NCBI RefSeq assembly: GCF_900107145.1
Contig: NZ_FNOW01000002.1
Location: 62,001 to 126,000 of the forward strand
Source of the DNA: Allochromatium warmingii
Lineage (GTDB): Bacteria > Pseudomonadota > Gammaproteobacteria > Chromatiales > Chromatiaceae
Length of the DNA stretch: 64,000 nt
Direction: 5' to 3'
The position numbers and the translations under genes were made by a program. Positions within the stretch are counted from its first letter, which is position 1, and the number at the start of each line of letters is the position of its first letter. A model generated the notes under the pieces. It was not told the DNA's origin. It searched no databases and saw only the letters and a list, made by a program, of their open reading frames with translations. This document shows, one piece after another, positions 9,254 to 19,683 of the stretch.

Positions 9254-11002
9254 TCAATTCGGCGCAGTCAAATAATCAACCAATAATTGCAGCGTCTGGC
9301 GCCCGCGATAGTGATTCACATCAAGCCGATACACCAGCCGCACCGCGCCGTGCGCCTGCTCTAACTGCGCCCCAAGATTAAACCCAATCGCCTCGATCAC
9401 CGTGCCGCCGGTTGCGCTGACCTTGAGTTTCAAATGCTGCTGTTCATCGCCGACACCCCGCGCTTCGATAATCTGGAATACGTCATCAAAACGCGGTTCG
9501 GGAAAATCCTTGCCCCAAGGGCCAGCAACGCGCAGGGCTGCTGCCGTTTCCAGCGTCAGCAGCGCCGCCGGTAGTGCCCCATCAGAGCGCAGTTCCGGCG
9601 TCGGCGGCACCTCGCCAAGCTGTATCCGCACTGCGTCGATAAAGGCGGCACGAAATCGCTCGAACATCCCCGCGTGTAAGGTCAAGCCCGCCGCCATCGC
9701 GTGACCGCCAAAATATTCGATCAAGTCGGGATACTGACGATTGACCCAATCTAGTGCATCGCGCAGATGCAGCCCCTCAATCGAGCGCCCCGAACCGCGC
9801 AAGCGCCCATCGCCCGCATCAGCAAAGGTGATCGTTGGACGATGATAGTGCTCGCGAAGGCGAGCGGCGACGATCCCTAACACGCCCTGATGCCAGTCCG
9901 CACCGAACAGACACACCCCCGGCGGCAGTGCCGCGCCGTCGAGCATCAGCGCCACGAGTGCCGCTTCTGCCGCCTCTTTCATTTCGCCCTCAATCGCCTT
10001 GCGCTCGCGGTTGAGGGCGTCGAGCTGCTGCGCCATCGCCCGCGCTTGGATCGGATCGTCGGTCAACAGACATTCAACGCCGAGTGACATTTCGGTCAAG
10101 CGTCCGGCAGCATTGAGGCGCGGCGCAACAAAAAAGCCAAAATCCGTTGCCGTCGCCCGCGTCGGCTCACGTCCGGCGACCTCTAGCAGCGCCAGCACAC
10201 CCGCACACGCCCGCCCAGCGCGAATGCGCCGCAAACCTTGCTCGACCAGAATCCGATTATTGCGATCCAAACTGACCACATCTGCGACCGTGCCGAGTGC
10301 AACGAGATCAAGCCGGTCAGCTAGATTCGGTTCTGGCCGTGCTGCACTGAACCAACCCAGCTCGCGCAGGCGTCCGCGCAGTGCGGCAAGCAGATAAAAC
10401 ACCACGCCGACACCAGCTAGATGTTTGCTCGGAAAGTGGCAAGCGGGTTGATTCGGATTGACAATCGCGTCTGCGGTCGGCAGTGCATCGCCGGCCAAAT
10501 GATGATCGGTGATGACGACAGCGATGCCCAGTTCATTTGCCCGCGCAATCGCCGCGTGACTCGAAATGCCGTTATCAACCGTCAGAATCAGATCCGCGCC
10601 CTGTGCGTGCGCCGCATCGACCAGCGCCGGACTCAAGCCATAACCGTTAGAAAAACGACTCGGCACCAAAAACGAGACGCGCCGCGCTCCCAGATCGCGC
10701 AAACCGCGCACCGCAAGCGCACTGCCGGTTGCGCCATCGGCATCGTAATCACCGACAACCAAAATCTGCTGATCCGCTTGCAGCGCCGCAATCAGCCGCG
10801 TCACCGCGCTGTCGAGTCCATGCAGCGTGGTCAGTGGCGCAAGGGCGCTGAGTCCGGGCGCGACCTCCGCCGGATCGGTGACGCCGCGCTGCGCATAGAG
10901 CCAGTTGCAGAGTTCATCTGGCGTGTGCGCCGGAATCGCGGCAAGCTGTTCGGGAAAACGACGAATGCGAAGAGTGGACACGTTCGTAACCGCGCATTGC
11001 AA
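9254..11002 (-). CDS. recJ: Single-stranded-DNA-specific exonuclease RecJ
   Basis: RecJ is a 5'-3' single-strand exonuclease of RecF recombination, mismatch repair and base-excision repair. At 582 residues the length is normal. DHH-superfamily metal motifs are visible: VVGDYDADGATGSALA near 80, LILTVDNGISSH near 135 and VVITDHHLAG near 157. The DHHA1 motif EYFGGHAMAAGLTL lies near 430. The C-terminus has the OB-like RecJ domain. It is transcribed convergently with the small lipoprotein gene and divergently from the ankyrin gene. Confidence 0.95.
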   Translation of the reverse strand: MQCAVTNVSTLRIRRFPEQLAAIPAHTPDELCNWLYAQRGVTDPAEVAPGLSALAPLTTLHGLDSAVTRLIAALQADQQILVVGDYDADGATGSALAVRGLRDLGARRVSFLVPSRFSNGYGLSPALVDAAHAQGADLILTVDNGISSHAAIARANELGIAVVITDHHLAGDALPTADAIVNPNQPACHFPSKHLAGVGVVFYLLAALRGRLRELGWFSAARPEPNLADRLDLVALGTVADVVSLDRNNRILVEQGLRRIRAGRACAGVLALLEVAGREPTRATATDFGFFVAPRLNAAGRLTEMSLGVECLLTDDPIQARAMAQQLDALNRERKAIEGEMKEAAEAALVALMLDGAALPPGVCLFGADWHQGVLGIVAARLREHYHRPTITFADAGDGRLRGSGRSIEGLHLRDALDWVNRQYPDLIEYFGGHAMAAGLTLHAGMFERFRAAFIDAVRIQLGEVPPTPELRSDGALPAALLTLETAAALRVAGPWGKDFPEPRFDDVFQIIEARGVGDEQQHLKLKVSATGGTVIEAIGFNLGAQLEQAHGAVRLVYRLDVNHYRGRQTLQLLVDYLTAPN

Positions 11003-11116
11003 TAATCAAAAAATGAGCTTGGCAGTGTGTCGAGAATACGCGCACGCATCAAGTCGCCCGCTGTGAACTGCGCATTGTCATTGGCCGTTGCTGGTTTGCG
11101 CATAAGAATGCAGGCC

Positions 11117-11713
11117 ATGAACACATCCTATACACACTTGCTTGTTATCTTGCTCCTGACCGCATTAGTTGGGTGCGATACCGCTACAGCGCCATCCGCG
11201 TCTACATCCGGTTCTAACACTGGATTAGCAGCCGCTGGCGCTGGTACTGCGCTCATTGAAGCAGCGGAACAGGGCGATCTCAGCAGCGTCGAGCAACTCT
11301 TAACCCGCCAGCGCCAGCCCAACATCCGTGATAGCTGCGAGTGGACGCCCTTAATGAAAGCGGCGCTCAATGGTCATGCCGCCGTAGTCGAGCGGCTGTT
11401 GCAGGCCGGTGCCACGGTCGATGCCCAAGATACCGGCGGCTACACGGCGATGATGTTGGCCGCTTCCAATAATCACGCCGCGATTGTCAAGCGTCTGCTC
11501 GAACGCGGCGCGATGGTCGATCATCAAGAAACAACGAAAGGCTGGACGGCGCTGATTTGGGCCGCGAAACAAGGACATACCGCGAGCGTGCGCGTGTTGC
11601 TTGAACAGCGTGCTGATCGAACGCTCAAGGATTTTGCGGGTAAAACCGCCGCAGAGTGGGCACGCGAGGCGAGTCATCAATCAGTGTTAGAACTGTTGTC
11701 ATCGCAACCGTAA
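11117..11713 (+). CDS. Ankyrin-repeat lipoprotein
   Basis: An ATG at 11117 gives a clean lipoprotein signal (YTHLLVILLLTALVGC); an upstream start at 11027 would put 30 unsuitable residues before it. After a Ser/Thr/Ala-rich spacer come about four ankyrin repeats: EWTPLMKAALNGHAAVVERL, GYTAMMLAASNNHAAIVKRL, GWTALIWAAKQGHTASVRVL and a degenerate last one. Such proteins sit in the periplasm tethered to a membrane and bind protein partners. The partner is unknown. The gene stands alone between divergent recJ and lnt. Confidence 0.82.
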   Translation: MNTSYTHLLVILLLTALVGCDTATAPSASTSGSNTGLAAAGAGTALIEAAEQGDLSSVEQLLTRQRQPNIRDSCEWTPLMKAALNGHAAVVERLLQAGATVDAQDTGGYTAMMLAASNNHAAIVKRLLERGAMVDHQETTKGWTALIWAAKQGHTASVRVLLEQRADRTLKDFAGKTAAEWAREASHQSVLELLSSQP

Positions 11714-11801
11714 CCGTAACCGTTGCGGCACTGCGGGCGCAGGCAGCTAACGCTATAGTTAGGTAATCCGTTAGCCGCCACGCCCGCGTCCGCTTTCCAT
11801 A

Positions 11802-13340
11802 ATGAATCTCCGCATCCGCCCCCTGCCACCGGCACTCCTCGCCCTCAGCGCCGGTGCCCTCGCTGTTCTCAGCTTCGCGCCTTTTTCGCTGTTTCCGCTG
11901 GCGGTGCTCGCTCTCGCCGCTTGGTATGAATCACTCACCGCCACCACACCGCGCCGCGCTTTTTGGCGCGGCTGGCTGTTCGGACTGGGACTATTCGGCT
12001 GTGGCGTGTTCTGGATTCGCATTAGCCTCAACGAATTTGGCAACATGGATGCGTGGATTGCGCATCTGCTCGCCGCGCTGTTTATTGCCGTCGTCGCGCT
12101 CTACAGCGGCGCAAGTGCTTGGCTAATCCGCCGTCTGGACAGCAACAGCGCGTTATCACACTGGCGCGGGCCGCTGCTGTTGCTGCCTGGCGCGGTGGTG
12201 CTGCTGGAATGGGTGCGCAGTTGGCTATTGACCGGCTTTCCCTGGTTGAGTTTCGGTTATGGGCAGATCGCTGGGCCGCTGGCTGGCTATGCGCCACTCG
12301 TCGGGATCTATGGGGTCAGTTTACTGGTCGCGCTCTCAGGCGGCTTGCTCTGGGGTGCGATCCGCTGGCCGACGCGCCGCGCTCGCCTCAGCGCCCTCAG
12401 TGCGCTCGCTGTCATCTGGATCAGTGGGGCCGGACTCCAGACGCTTGATTGGACACAACCGCTCGGCGCACCACTCCGCGCCAGCGTGATTCAAGCCAAT
12501 ATTCCGCAGTCGCTCAAATGGGATCCCGAAGCGCGGCTGATGATCGCCGAGACCTATCTGGATCTGACGCTGGCGCATTTGGATGCTGATGTGATCGTGT
12601 GGCCCGAAACCGCCCTGCCGGATTTTGTGCATCAGATTCGCGCCCCATTGCTCGATCCGCTCGCCGCCCGCATCCGCGCTGAAGGCGTAGAACTGGTGCT
12701 CGGCGTGCCAGTGTTGGAGCCGGAGAGTGAACGCTATTTCAATGGGGTCTTAGCTATCGGCAGTCAGGAAGCCTTATACATGAAGCGGCATTTGGTGCCC
12801 TTTGGTGAATATCTGCCGTTCAAAACTTGGCTCGGGCCGTTGGTGGAGCTGTTCGCGGTGCCGATGTCGGATTTTAGCGTTGGGGATGCCGCCCGCCCGC
12901 TGCTTCAGGTCGGCACCCATCCGGTCGGCGCGTCAATTTGCTACGAAGATGCGTTTCCGGCTGAGGTGCGCGAGGCGTTGCCCGAGGCGGCCTATCTCAT
13001 CAATGTCAGCAATGATGGCTGGTTTGGCGATTCGCTCGCGCCGCCACAGCATCTGGAGATAGCGCGGATGCGGGCGCTCGAAAATGGCCGAGCGTTGCTG
13101 CGCGCTACCAATACTGGCGTGTCGGCGCTGGTCGATCATCGCGGGCGCGTGCTGGCCACCGTGCCACTGTTTGAGCGCGGCGCTGCAACAGCGGAAATTC
13201 AGCCGCGTCAGGGCGCAACGCCCTTTAGTTATCTCGGCAATGCGCCAGCGGTCGGCATGGCTCTGACCCTGTTGTTAGTCGGCGGCTGGCGGCAGCTTTG
13301 GCGTGCGATTCAATCAATCTTGAGCAAATGGGTGCGATAG
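11802..13340 (+). CDS. lnt: Apolipoprotein N-acyltransferase
   Basis: Lnt adds the third acyl chain to the N-terminal Cys of lipoproteins at the inner membrane. About six hydrophobic segments fill residues 10-215, and the nitrilase-like domain follows. The catalytic triad is recognisable: Glu269 in [12 protein letters not shown], Lys328 in [15 protein letters not shown] and Cys380 in [11 protein letters not shown]. The 512-residue length is typical. The 3' end overlaps the 3' end of convergent orn by 31 bases, so the two transcripts are partly antisense. The enzyme would mature the lipoproteins encoded nearby. Confidence 0.96.
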   Translation: MNLRIRPLPPALLALSAGALAVLSFAPFSLFPLAVLALAAWYESLTATTPRRAFWRGWLFGLGLFGCGVFWIRISLNEFGNMDAWIAHLLAALFIAVVALYSGASAWLIRRLDSNSALSHWRGPLLLLPGAVVLLEWVRSWLLTGFPWLSFGYGQIAGPLAGYAPLVGIYGVSLLVALSGGLLWGAIRWPTRRARLSALSALAVIWISGAGLQTLDWTQPLGAPLRASVIQANIPQSLKWDPEARLMIAETYLDLTLAHLDADVIVWPETALPDFVHQIRAPLLDPLAARIRAEGVELVLGVPVLEPESERYFNGVLAIGSQEALYMKRHLVPFGEYLPFKTWLGPLVELFAVPMSDFSVGDAARPLLQVGTHPVGASICYEDAFPAEVREALPEAAYLINVSNDGWFGDSLAPPQHLEIARMRALENGRALLRATNTGVSALVDHRGRVLATVPLFERGAATAEIQPRQGATPFSYLGNAPAVGMALTLLLVGGWRQLWRAIQSILSKWVR

Positions 13341-13858
13341 TGGCGCAATTCGTCGATAGATTCGCGGATATCGTCGAGTGCCAGATGCCGTGACGCTTTC
13401 TTAAAACTCCGCGCCACCTCCGGTGCCCACCGCTGCGCGAGGATTTTGAGCGTGCTCACATCCAGATTACGATAGTGACAATAGGCTTCCAGACGCGGCA
13501 TCCAGCGGGCCAAAAAGCGCCGATCCTGACAGATGCTATTGCCACAGAGCGGCGACGCCCCAGCGGGCACATAGTGCGCGAGAAAATCGAGCGTCGCGGT
13601 TTCCGCGTCGCTGACGCTATAAGCACTCAAACGCACCCGCTCCAGCAGCCCAGATGCGCCATGATGGGTGCGATTCCACTCATCCAGATCGGCCAAAATC
13701 GCTTCATCCTGATGAATCGCCATCACCGGCCCTTCGGCAAGAATGCGCAGTTCGCTGTCGGTAATCAGGGTGGCGATCTCTAAAATGCGGTCGCGGCTGG
13801 GATCGAGTCCCGTCATCTCCAAATCAATCCAAATCAGATTGTGCTTGCTCTTACTCAT
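13310..13858 (-). CDS. orn: Oligoribonuclease
   Basis: Orn is a DEDD-family 3'-5' exonuclease that degrades 2-5-mer RNAs, including the pGpG made by EAL phosphodiesterases, and is essential in many gammaproteobacteria. The metal-binding [12 protein letters not shown] is at residues 9-20. [16 protein letters not shown] and the terminal [18 protein letters not shown] supply the remaining DEDD residues. At 182 residues it is full length. Its presence fits the c-di-GMP turnover genes in this window. It overlaps lnt tail to tail and is divergent from modE. Confidence 0.96.
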   Translation of the reverse strand: MSKSKHNLIWIDLEMTGLDPSRDRILEIATLITDSELRILAEGPVMAIHQDEAILADLDEWNRTHHGASGLLERVRLSAYSVSDAETATLDFLAHYVPAGASPLCGNSICQDRRFLARWMPRLEAYCHYRNLDVSTLKILAQRWAPEVARSFKKASRHLALDDIRESIDELRHYRTHLLKID

Positions 13859-14069
13859 TTCGTGCCCATATCCGGTCGCTGGTTCACTGGTTCAATTGCG
13901 CTCGGCATTGTCGCATCATTGTTTGAAGCACGACGCCGTTTGCAGCGGAGTCGCAGCGATCCGCCTTGCTGGGTTTAGCGCCCGGCGCTGCTAAAGTATT
14001 GACTAGCCGCACATTTGATAGACAGATCCATGAATTACAGATAGCCGGCCTGAAATTTGCTTAATTACT

Positions 14070-14097
14070 GGCGTTATGTCGTCTATGATATAACGCC
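14070..14097. promoter_or_regulatory. Inverted repeat upstream of modE, probable ModE operator
   Basis: The perfect arms GGCGTTAT and ATAACGCC are separated by 12 bases and end 20 bases before the modE ATG. CGTTAT/ATAACG half-sites at this spacing are the pattern known for ModE boxes. This suggests autoregulation by molybdate-bound ModE; binding is inferred. Confidence 0.65.
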
Positions 14098-14117
14098 CCA
14101 CTCGGAGCGCGAGACCA

Positions 14118-14930
14118 ATGACACAGCGCCTAGAACAGGGTTTAGCGACCAGCGGCGCACTGCGGCTGGATCTCAACCAGCAGCGGTTTGCTGGGCATGG
14201 CCGCATCGATCTGTTGCGCCAGATTGCTGCAACCGGCTCGATCTCGCAGGCGGCCAAATCGCTCGGTTTGTCTTACAAACAAGCGTGGGATGCGGTCGAT
14301 GCGATGAATAATCTGGCACCAGAACCGCTGGTGCGGCGTCAGGTCGGCGGGCGGCAAGGTGGCGGGACGGCGCTAACCGAGGCGGGGCAACGCCTGATTG
14401 CAGTGTACGCGGCAGCAGCGCGTGAGCATCAGCGGTTTTTGGCGCGGCTGAACGCGAGCATTCAGGATTTCGACCAATTTAATGCCCTATTAGGAACACT
14501 GAGTATGAAAGTCAGTACCCGCAATCATTTACGCGGTCTGGTATCCGCGATCAAACTCGGCGCGGTCAATGCCGAAATCACGCTCGATATCAATGGCGAT
14601 CCATTGGTTGCCATTATTACGAATGACAGCGTTGAGGCGCTCGGATTGACTATTGGCGCGGAAGCTTTCGCGCTGATTAAAGCTTCATTTGTTATTCTGG
14701 CAACCGAAGATGGCGGCCTCAAAACCTCAGCACGTAATCGGCTGTGCGGTGTTGTTGAACGCATTGTGACCGGCGCAGTGAATACCGAAGTGGTGCTGGC
14801 GCTCGATGGTGGCACGCGCTTGACGGCGATGATTACCAATGACAGTACAACTGAATTAGGTTTGACGGTCGGCGGTCGTGCTTGTGCTTTAATTAAAGCG
14901 CCGCATGTCATTCTCGCCGTCAAAGATTAA
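14118..14930 (+). CDS. modE: Molybdate-responsive transcriptional regulator ModE
   Basis: ModE represses molybdate uptake genes when molybdate is bound. Residues 1-115 are a LysR-type winged HTH (GRIDLLRQIAATGSISQAAK, then SYKQAWDAVDAMNN). Two Mop/TOBE domains follow: one starts MKVSTRNHLRGLVSAIKLG, the other KTSARNRLCGVVERIVTG. The second also contains the paired motif VVLALDGGTRLTAMITNDS. The 270-residue di-Mop architecture matches full-length ModE. It heads modE-modA-modB-modC, with inverted repeats before itself and before modA. Confidence 0.95.
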   Translation: MTQRLEQGLATSGALRLDLNQQRFAGHGRIDLLRQIAATGSISQAAKSLGLSYKQAWDAVDAMNNLAPEPLVRRQVGGRQGGGTALTEAGQRLIAVYAAAAREHQRFLARLNASIQDFDQFNALLGTLSMKVSTRNHLRGLVSAIKLGAVNAEITLDINGDPLVAIITNDSVEALGLTIGAEAFALIKASFVILATEDGGLKTSARNRLCGVVERIVTGAVNTEVVLALDGGTRLTAMITNDSTTELGLTVGGRACALIKAPHVILAVKD

Positions 14931-14970
14931 GCGGCCCGCGCTCATGTTTAATATTTAACGATTTTTTAAG

Positions 14971-15006
14971 GTCAATCGTTATAGTAATTCTAATATAGCG
15001 ATTGAC
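14971..15006. promoter_or_regulatory. Inverted repeat upstream of modA, probable ModE operator
   Basis: GTCAATCG and CGATTGAC form perfect outer arms. The inner TTATA and TATAG extend the dyad to 12 of 13 matching positions around a 10-base centre. The ATCG..TATA / TATA..CGAT arrangement matches the recognised ModE box. It lies 38 bases before the modA ATG and overlaps a possible -10 (TAATAT), which suits repression. Confidence 0.72.
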
Positions 15007-15013
15007 TGAATAA

Positions 15014-15796
<783 letters not shown>

Positions 15797-15812
15797 GCGG
15801 GGGTGACAGGCG

Positions 15813-16490
15813 ATGGGATTTTCTGACGCCGATCTACAGGCTATTGGGCTGACCCTGCGGCTGGCCAGTTTAACTACGGTGCTGCTGCTGCTGATTGGGA
15901 CGCCGATTGCGTGGTGGCTGGCGCGTACCCCATCGCACTGGAAAGGGCCGGTTGGAGCGGTGGTCGCGCTGCCGCTGGTGCTGCCGCCGACGGTGCTTGG
16001 GTTTTATCTGTTAGTGGCAATGGGGCCGAATGGCCCGCTCGGTCAGGTGACACAAGCGCTCGGCATCGGGCTGCTGCCGTTTACGTTTTGGGGCTTGGTG
16101 ATTGCGTCGGTGTTTTATTCGATGCCGTTTGTGGTGCAGCCGATCCAGAACGCGATTGAAGCACTCGGCGACCGGCCGCTCGAAGTGGCCGCGACCTTAC
16201 GCGCTGGCCCCTGGGATCGGTTTTTTACTGTCGTCGTGCCATTAGCGCGACCGGGCTTTTTGACCGCCGCGATTCTCGGCTTTGCCCACACGGTCGGCGA
16301 ATTTGGCGTAGTGCTGATGATCGGCGGCAATATTCCGGGCGAAACGCGCCTCGTCTCGGTGCAAATCTACGATCACGTCGAGGCAATGGATTATGCCCAA
16401 GCGCATTGGTTAGCGGGCAGCATGGTGCTCTTTGCCTTTTTGGTGCTGCTCGCGCTCTACACTCTCAACCCGACGCAACGCCGTTTTTAA
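15813..16490 (+). CDS. modB: Molybdate ABC transporter permease
   Basis: ModB forms the membrane channel of the molybdate importer. The 225-residue protein has five hydrophobic segments. The coupling-helix EAA-like motif is in [22 protein letters not shown], and [21 protein letters not shown] is the signature ModB stretch. It begins 17 bases after modA and ends 10 bases before modC, consistent with one transcript. Confidence 0.97.
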   Translation: MGFSDADLQAIGLTLRLASLTTVLLLLIGTPIAWWLARTPSHWKGPVGAVVALPLVLPPTVLGFYLLVAMGPNGPLGQVTQALGIGLLPFTFWGLVIASVFYSMPFVVQPIQNAIEALGDRPLEVAATLRAGPWDRFFTVVVPLARPGFLTAAILGFAHTVGEFGVVLMIGGNIPGETRLVSVQIYDHVEAMDYAQAHWLAGSMVLFAFLVLLALYTLNPTQRRF

Positions 16491-16499
16491 GCCACGCTC

Positions 16500-17585
16500 A
16501 TGTCTGATACCCATATTCACGCCCGTTTTCAGCTCACCTATGCCGATTTTGCGCTCAACGTTGATCTCACCTTACCCGGACGCGGGGTCACGGCGCTGTT
16601 TGGACATTCAGGTTCGGGCAAAACGACGCTGCTGCGTCTGATTGCGGGCTTAAAAACCGTGCCAACTGGCTATCTGTGCGTCAATGGCGAGGTCTGGCAA
16701 GACGGAACAACCTGTGTGCCGACGCACAAACGACCGCTCGGCTATGTGTTTCAGGAAGCAAGCCTGTTTCCGCATCTCTCGGCACGCGGCAATCTCGAAT
16801 ACGGCATGAAGCGCGTCGGCAGCGCGATGGATCGCGCCGCGCTAGAACAGGCCGTCACATTGCTGGGCATCGGCCATCTGCTCGAGCGGCGGGCGCATCA
16901 GCTCTCCGGCGGCGAGCGGCAGCGGGTGGCGATTGCGCGGGCGCTGGCACTGCATCCACGTTTATTGCTGATGGATGAGCCGCTGGCGGCGCTCGATCTG
17001 GCGCGTAAACAGGAAATTCTGCCGTATCTGGAGCGCCTGCACGATGAACTCGAGATTCCGGTGCTCTATGTCAGCCATGCGCCCGATGAGGTGGCGCGGC
17101 TGGCTGATACCGTAGTGATGATGGAGCAGGGCGAGGCGCGGGCGGTCGGGCCGGTCGCCGAGGTGTTTAGCCGACTGGATCTGACGCTGGCGCAGGATCA
17201 GGAGGCAAGCGCGATCATCGAGGGCGTGGTGTTGAGCCATGATGATGACTATGCGTTGACGCGGCTGACGATTCCCGGCGGACGGCTGACCGTTTCGCGG
17301 CTGGCGCGGGCGCTTGATGAGCGGGTGCGGGTGCGCATCCATGCACGGGATGTCAGTATAGCGCGGGATGAGCCGGGGACATCGAGTATCGTCAACATTC
17401 TGCCAGCGCGGATTGTCGAACTACGCGAACTCGATCCAGCACAGGTGCTGGTGAAACTGGCCACCGGCAGCGGTGAGCAAACGCCACTGCTGGCGCGGAT
17501 TACCCGCTATTCCTGCGACCGACTGCATCTTCAGGTCGGACAGCCGGTGTTTGCGCAGGTCAAGGCGGTGGCGTTGATGGATTAG
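16500..17585 (+). CDS. modC: Molybdate ABC transporter ATP-binding protein
   Basis: ModC powers molybdate import. Walker A is GHSGSGKTTLLR (Lys41). The Q-loop lies in YVFQEASLFPHLS, the ABC signature is LSGGERQRVAIARAL and Walker B is LLLMDEPLAALD. A switch His follows in YVSHAPDE. A C-terminal TOBE/Mop domain from about residue 290 (SIVNILPARIVELRELD) can bind molybdate and give feedback inhibition. The 361-residue length is standard. It is the last gene of the mod operon. Confidence 0.97.
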   Translation: MSDTHIHARFQLTYADFALNVDLTLPGRGVTALFGHSGSGKTTLLRLIAGLKTVPTGYLCVNGEVWQDGTTCVPTHKRPLGYVFQEASLFPHLSARGNLEYGMKRVGSAMDRAALEQAVTLLGIGHLLERRAHQLSGGERQRVAIARALALHPRLLLMDEPLAALDLARKQEILPYLERLHDELEIPVLYVSHAPDEVARLADTVVMMEQGEARAVGPVAEVFSRLDLTLAQDQEASAIIEGVVLSHDDDYALTRLTIPGGRLTVSRLARALDERVRVRIHARDVSIARDEPGTSSIVNILPARIVELRELDPAQVLVKLATGSGEQTPLLARITRYSCDRLHLQVGQPVFAQVKAVALMD

Positions 17586-17625
17586 GCTGTGCTAGAGCGG
17601 TCAGCAAGAAAACAGTCGCTTCATA

Positions 17626-17662
17626 CTGGCCGCTGGAAGCTGGTGGCTGATAGCTGGAAGCT
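17626..17662. repeat. Dispersed CAGC/GCTG-rich repeat, copy 2
   Basis: The core CGCTGGAAGCTGGTGGCTGA, followed by TAGCTGGAAGCT, closely resembles the right arm of the repeat at 34261-34352 and the segment inside cheA at 43701-43751. It lies between modC and tatA and appears non-coding. Confidence 0.6.
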
Positions 17663-17761
17663 CCCCGCCGCTTGCGTTATCATCCGCGCCCTGATTGTTT
17701 CAATTATTTCACTAATTTTGATCCCAGTCGTGAGCAGTCACGGGGATCAGCGGAGCACAAC

Positions 17762-17986
17762 ATGGGTGTCGGCGGCATCAGTATTTGGCAACTGTTGATT
17801 ATTCTGGTCATCGTCGTGTTGTTATTCGGCACCAAGCGCCTAAAAAACATCGGCGCTGATCTCGGTGACGCGATTCGCGGCTTTCGTAGCTCAATGTCGA
17901 ACTCCGAAAACAAAGCGGACGCCGATGCCGCCTCTCAGCCCAATGACACGACCACCACAACGACTACCAAGTCGGATCGCGCTTGA
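17762..17986 (+). CDS. tatA: Sec-independent (Tat) translocase subunit TatA
   Basis: TatA oligomerises to form the folded-protein translocation site. The ATG at 17762 has GGAG 6 bases upstream and gives the normal [20 protein letters not shown] start; an upstream in-frame Met would add 30 unlikely residues. One transmembrane helix is followed by [20 protein letters not shown], the diagnostic amphipathic helix. The acidic, Thr-rich tail is typical. At 75 residues it is slightly short but normal. tatB follows after about 60 bases. Confidence 0.95.
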   Translation: MGVGGISIWQLLIILVIVVLLFGTKRLKNIGADLGDAIRGFRSSMSNSENKADADAASQPNDTTTTTTTKSDRA

Positions 17987-18048
17987 ACTGCGCCGTATCT
18001 GTCCTGTTTCTATCCTTTTAGCGACCTGATTTCAGTGAGCCTGCCGCG

Positions 18049-18345
18049 ATGTTCGACGTTGGCTTTCAAGAACTGATTCTAGTGGCGATTGTCGCCCTGG
18101 TCGTCATCGGCCCCGAGCGCCTGCCGCGTGCGGCGCGGGTGGCCGGTAAATGGGTCGGTCACGCTCGCCGCACGCTCTCTAATGTCAAGCACGAGATCGA
18201 CCGCGAACTCAAGGCCGAGGAACTGAAAAAAGTGCTTGATGAGCAGGCACGCTCTTATCCGCTCGATACCCTGCTCGACGATCCCGCGCCGCCAACCACG
18301 CGCCGCGCCGATCCGTCTCCGCCCTCGCAAACTCCCCGTTCCTGA
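18049..18345 (+). CDS. tatB: Sec-independent (Tat) translocase subunit TatB
   Basis: TatB works with TatC in recognising twin-arginine signals. The 98-residue protein starts MFDVGFQELILVAIVALVVI, with the Glu8 conserved in TatB, then GPERLPRAARVAGKW, a hallmark of TatB rather than TatA. A long amphipathic helix and a charged Pro-rich tail follow. The expected tatC is absent: the next gene is an RND adaptor, 160 bases on. TatC must be encoded elsewhere if the system is active. Confidence 0.94.
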   Translation: MFDVGFQELILVAIVALVVIGPERLPRAARVAGKWVGHARRTLSNVKHEIDRELKAEELKKVLDEQARSYPLDTLLDDPAPPTTRRADPSPPSQTPRS

Positions 18346-18504
18346 TTGATCGCACGGCATCAAACCGATCTATCTCATTGATCTGTTTGATCGATTTGCG
18401 CGAACTGACCGATGCGTCCCCAGCGGGCGCTTGTTCCAACGCCGTGCATCCCTCATGTTGTCGTGGCCACACTCCATTCACTTTAGCGAGTCTAGCCAAC
18501 GTTC

Positions 18505-19683
18505 ATGCTGCGTCGAAGCCTCCCGATCCTGATTCTGCTTGCCGGCGTTGGGATCTTCGTTTTACTCAAATTAACCCGCCCCGCGCCGCATCCGGTTGCG
18601 CCAACTGAACGCATTTGGCGGATCGAAGCCGTCGCGGTGCAGCCGAGCGCCCAGCATCCGATACTGCCGCTCTTCGGTCAGGTCGAAGCGCCCGACCGTG
18701 TGCAGGTTGCGGCACCGGTCGCCGGACGCCTGCTGGAACTGCGCGTGCGCGACGGCGAACAGGTCGCCGCTGGTACTGTTCTGGGGCAACTCGATCCGCG
18801 TGATCTGCAACCGCGTGTCACCAAAGCCCGCGCCGAGTTGGAGAAAGAGCGCCTAAAACTCAGTCACGATCAACAAGCATTGGCGCAAGAGCGCGAGATT
18901 TTGCGTTTGGCACAGGTGGCGCTCGAACGCGCCGAGACCGTGCAAGCCAAGCAACTGGGTTCGGTGTCGAGTGTCGATGACGCCCGCGAGCGTCATGCAC
19001 GAGCGCAACTAGCCGTGACCCTGCGTGAGCAATCACTTGCCGAGCATCCGGCACGGCTTGCGGCGCTTGAAGCCGTGCTGTCGGAAGCTGAACGCGATCT
19101 GGCACGCGGCACGCTGCGTGCGCCCTTTGCCGCCCGTATTGGCGTGGTCAAAGCGGCGGCGGGCGATCAACTGCAAGCCAATCAAACGCTGCTGACACTC
19201 TATCCGCTTGCTGGTCTCTATGTACGCGCCAAGATCCCCGGCCGCTATAGCGACGAATTGCGCCAAGCACTGGCCGCCGGGGAACAGCTCACCGCCAGCG
19301 GCCAGTCTGCCGGACGGACTCTACAGGCGGTGCTCGAACGGCTGTCCGGTGAAGCTGATGCACGCGGAGTCGATGCGCTGCTGAAGCTCGCGCCCGACGC
19401 GCCGCTGCCACTCGGGGCGCTGGTTGAACTGCGCTTACAACGTCCGCTCGCGCCTGACACCATCGCCGTGCCCGTTGCTGCGCTGCATGGCGGGGATCGG
19501 CTGTTTGCGGTGCGCGATGGGCGCTTGCAGAGCGTGCCGATTGAGCGCGTCGGCGAACTCGATACCGGCGCGGGAGCTGGTCAGGTATTGCTTCGGGTGC
19601 CGACGCTGCAACCCGGTGAGCGGGTGATGACGACCCATCTGCCCAACGCGATTGATACGCTCAAAGTCGAGGTTGTGGAATGA
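18505..19683 (+). CDS. RND efflux periplasmic adaptor (membrane fusion protein)
   Basis: The protein would link an inner-membrane RND pump to an outer-membrane channel. One N-terminal membrane anchor (SLPILILLAGVGIFVLLKL) is followed by a biotinyl-lipoyl domain (VAAPVAGRLLELRVRDGEQV). Next come an alpha-helical hairpin coiled coil at about 110-195, the second lipoyl half (GTLRAPFAARIGVVKAAAGD) and beta-barrel domains. Its stop overlaps the pump ATG by 4 bases. No TolC-type gene is nearby. The substrate is unknown. Confidence 0.9.
   Translation: MLRRSLPILILLAGVGIFVLLKLTRPAPHPVAPTERIWRIEAVAVQPSAQHPILPLFGQVEAPDRVQVAAPVAGRLLELRVRDGEQVAAGTVLGQLDPRDLQPRVTKARAELEKERLKLSHDQQALAQEREILRLAQVALERAETVQAKQLGSVSSVDDARERHARAQLAVTLREQSLAEHPARLAALEAVLSEAERDLARGTLRAPFAARIGVVKAAAGDQLQANQTLLTLYPLAGLYVRAKIPGRYSDELRQALAAGEQLTASGQSAGRTLQAVLERLSGEADARGVDALLKLAPDAPLPLGALVELRLQRPLAPDTIAVPVAALHGGDRLFAVRDGRLQSVPIERVGELDTGAGAGQVLLRVPTLQPGERVMTTHLPNAIDTLKVEVVE

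Noticed and set aside
10421..11005. Open frame of 194 codons antisense to recJ
   Set aside because: Arg/Gln-rich shadow typical of the complement of a GC-rich gene; RecJ motifs are clear on the other strand.
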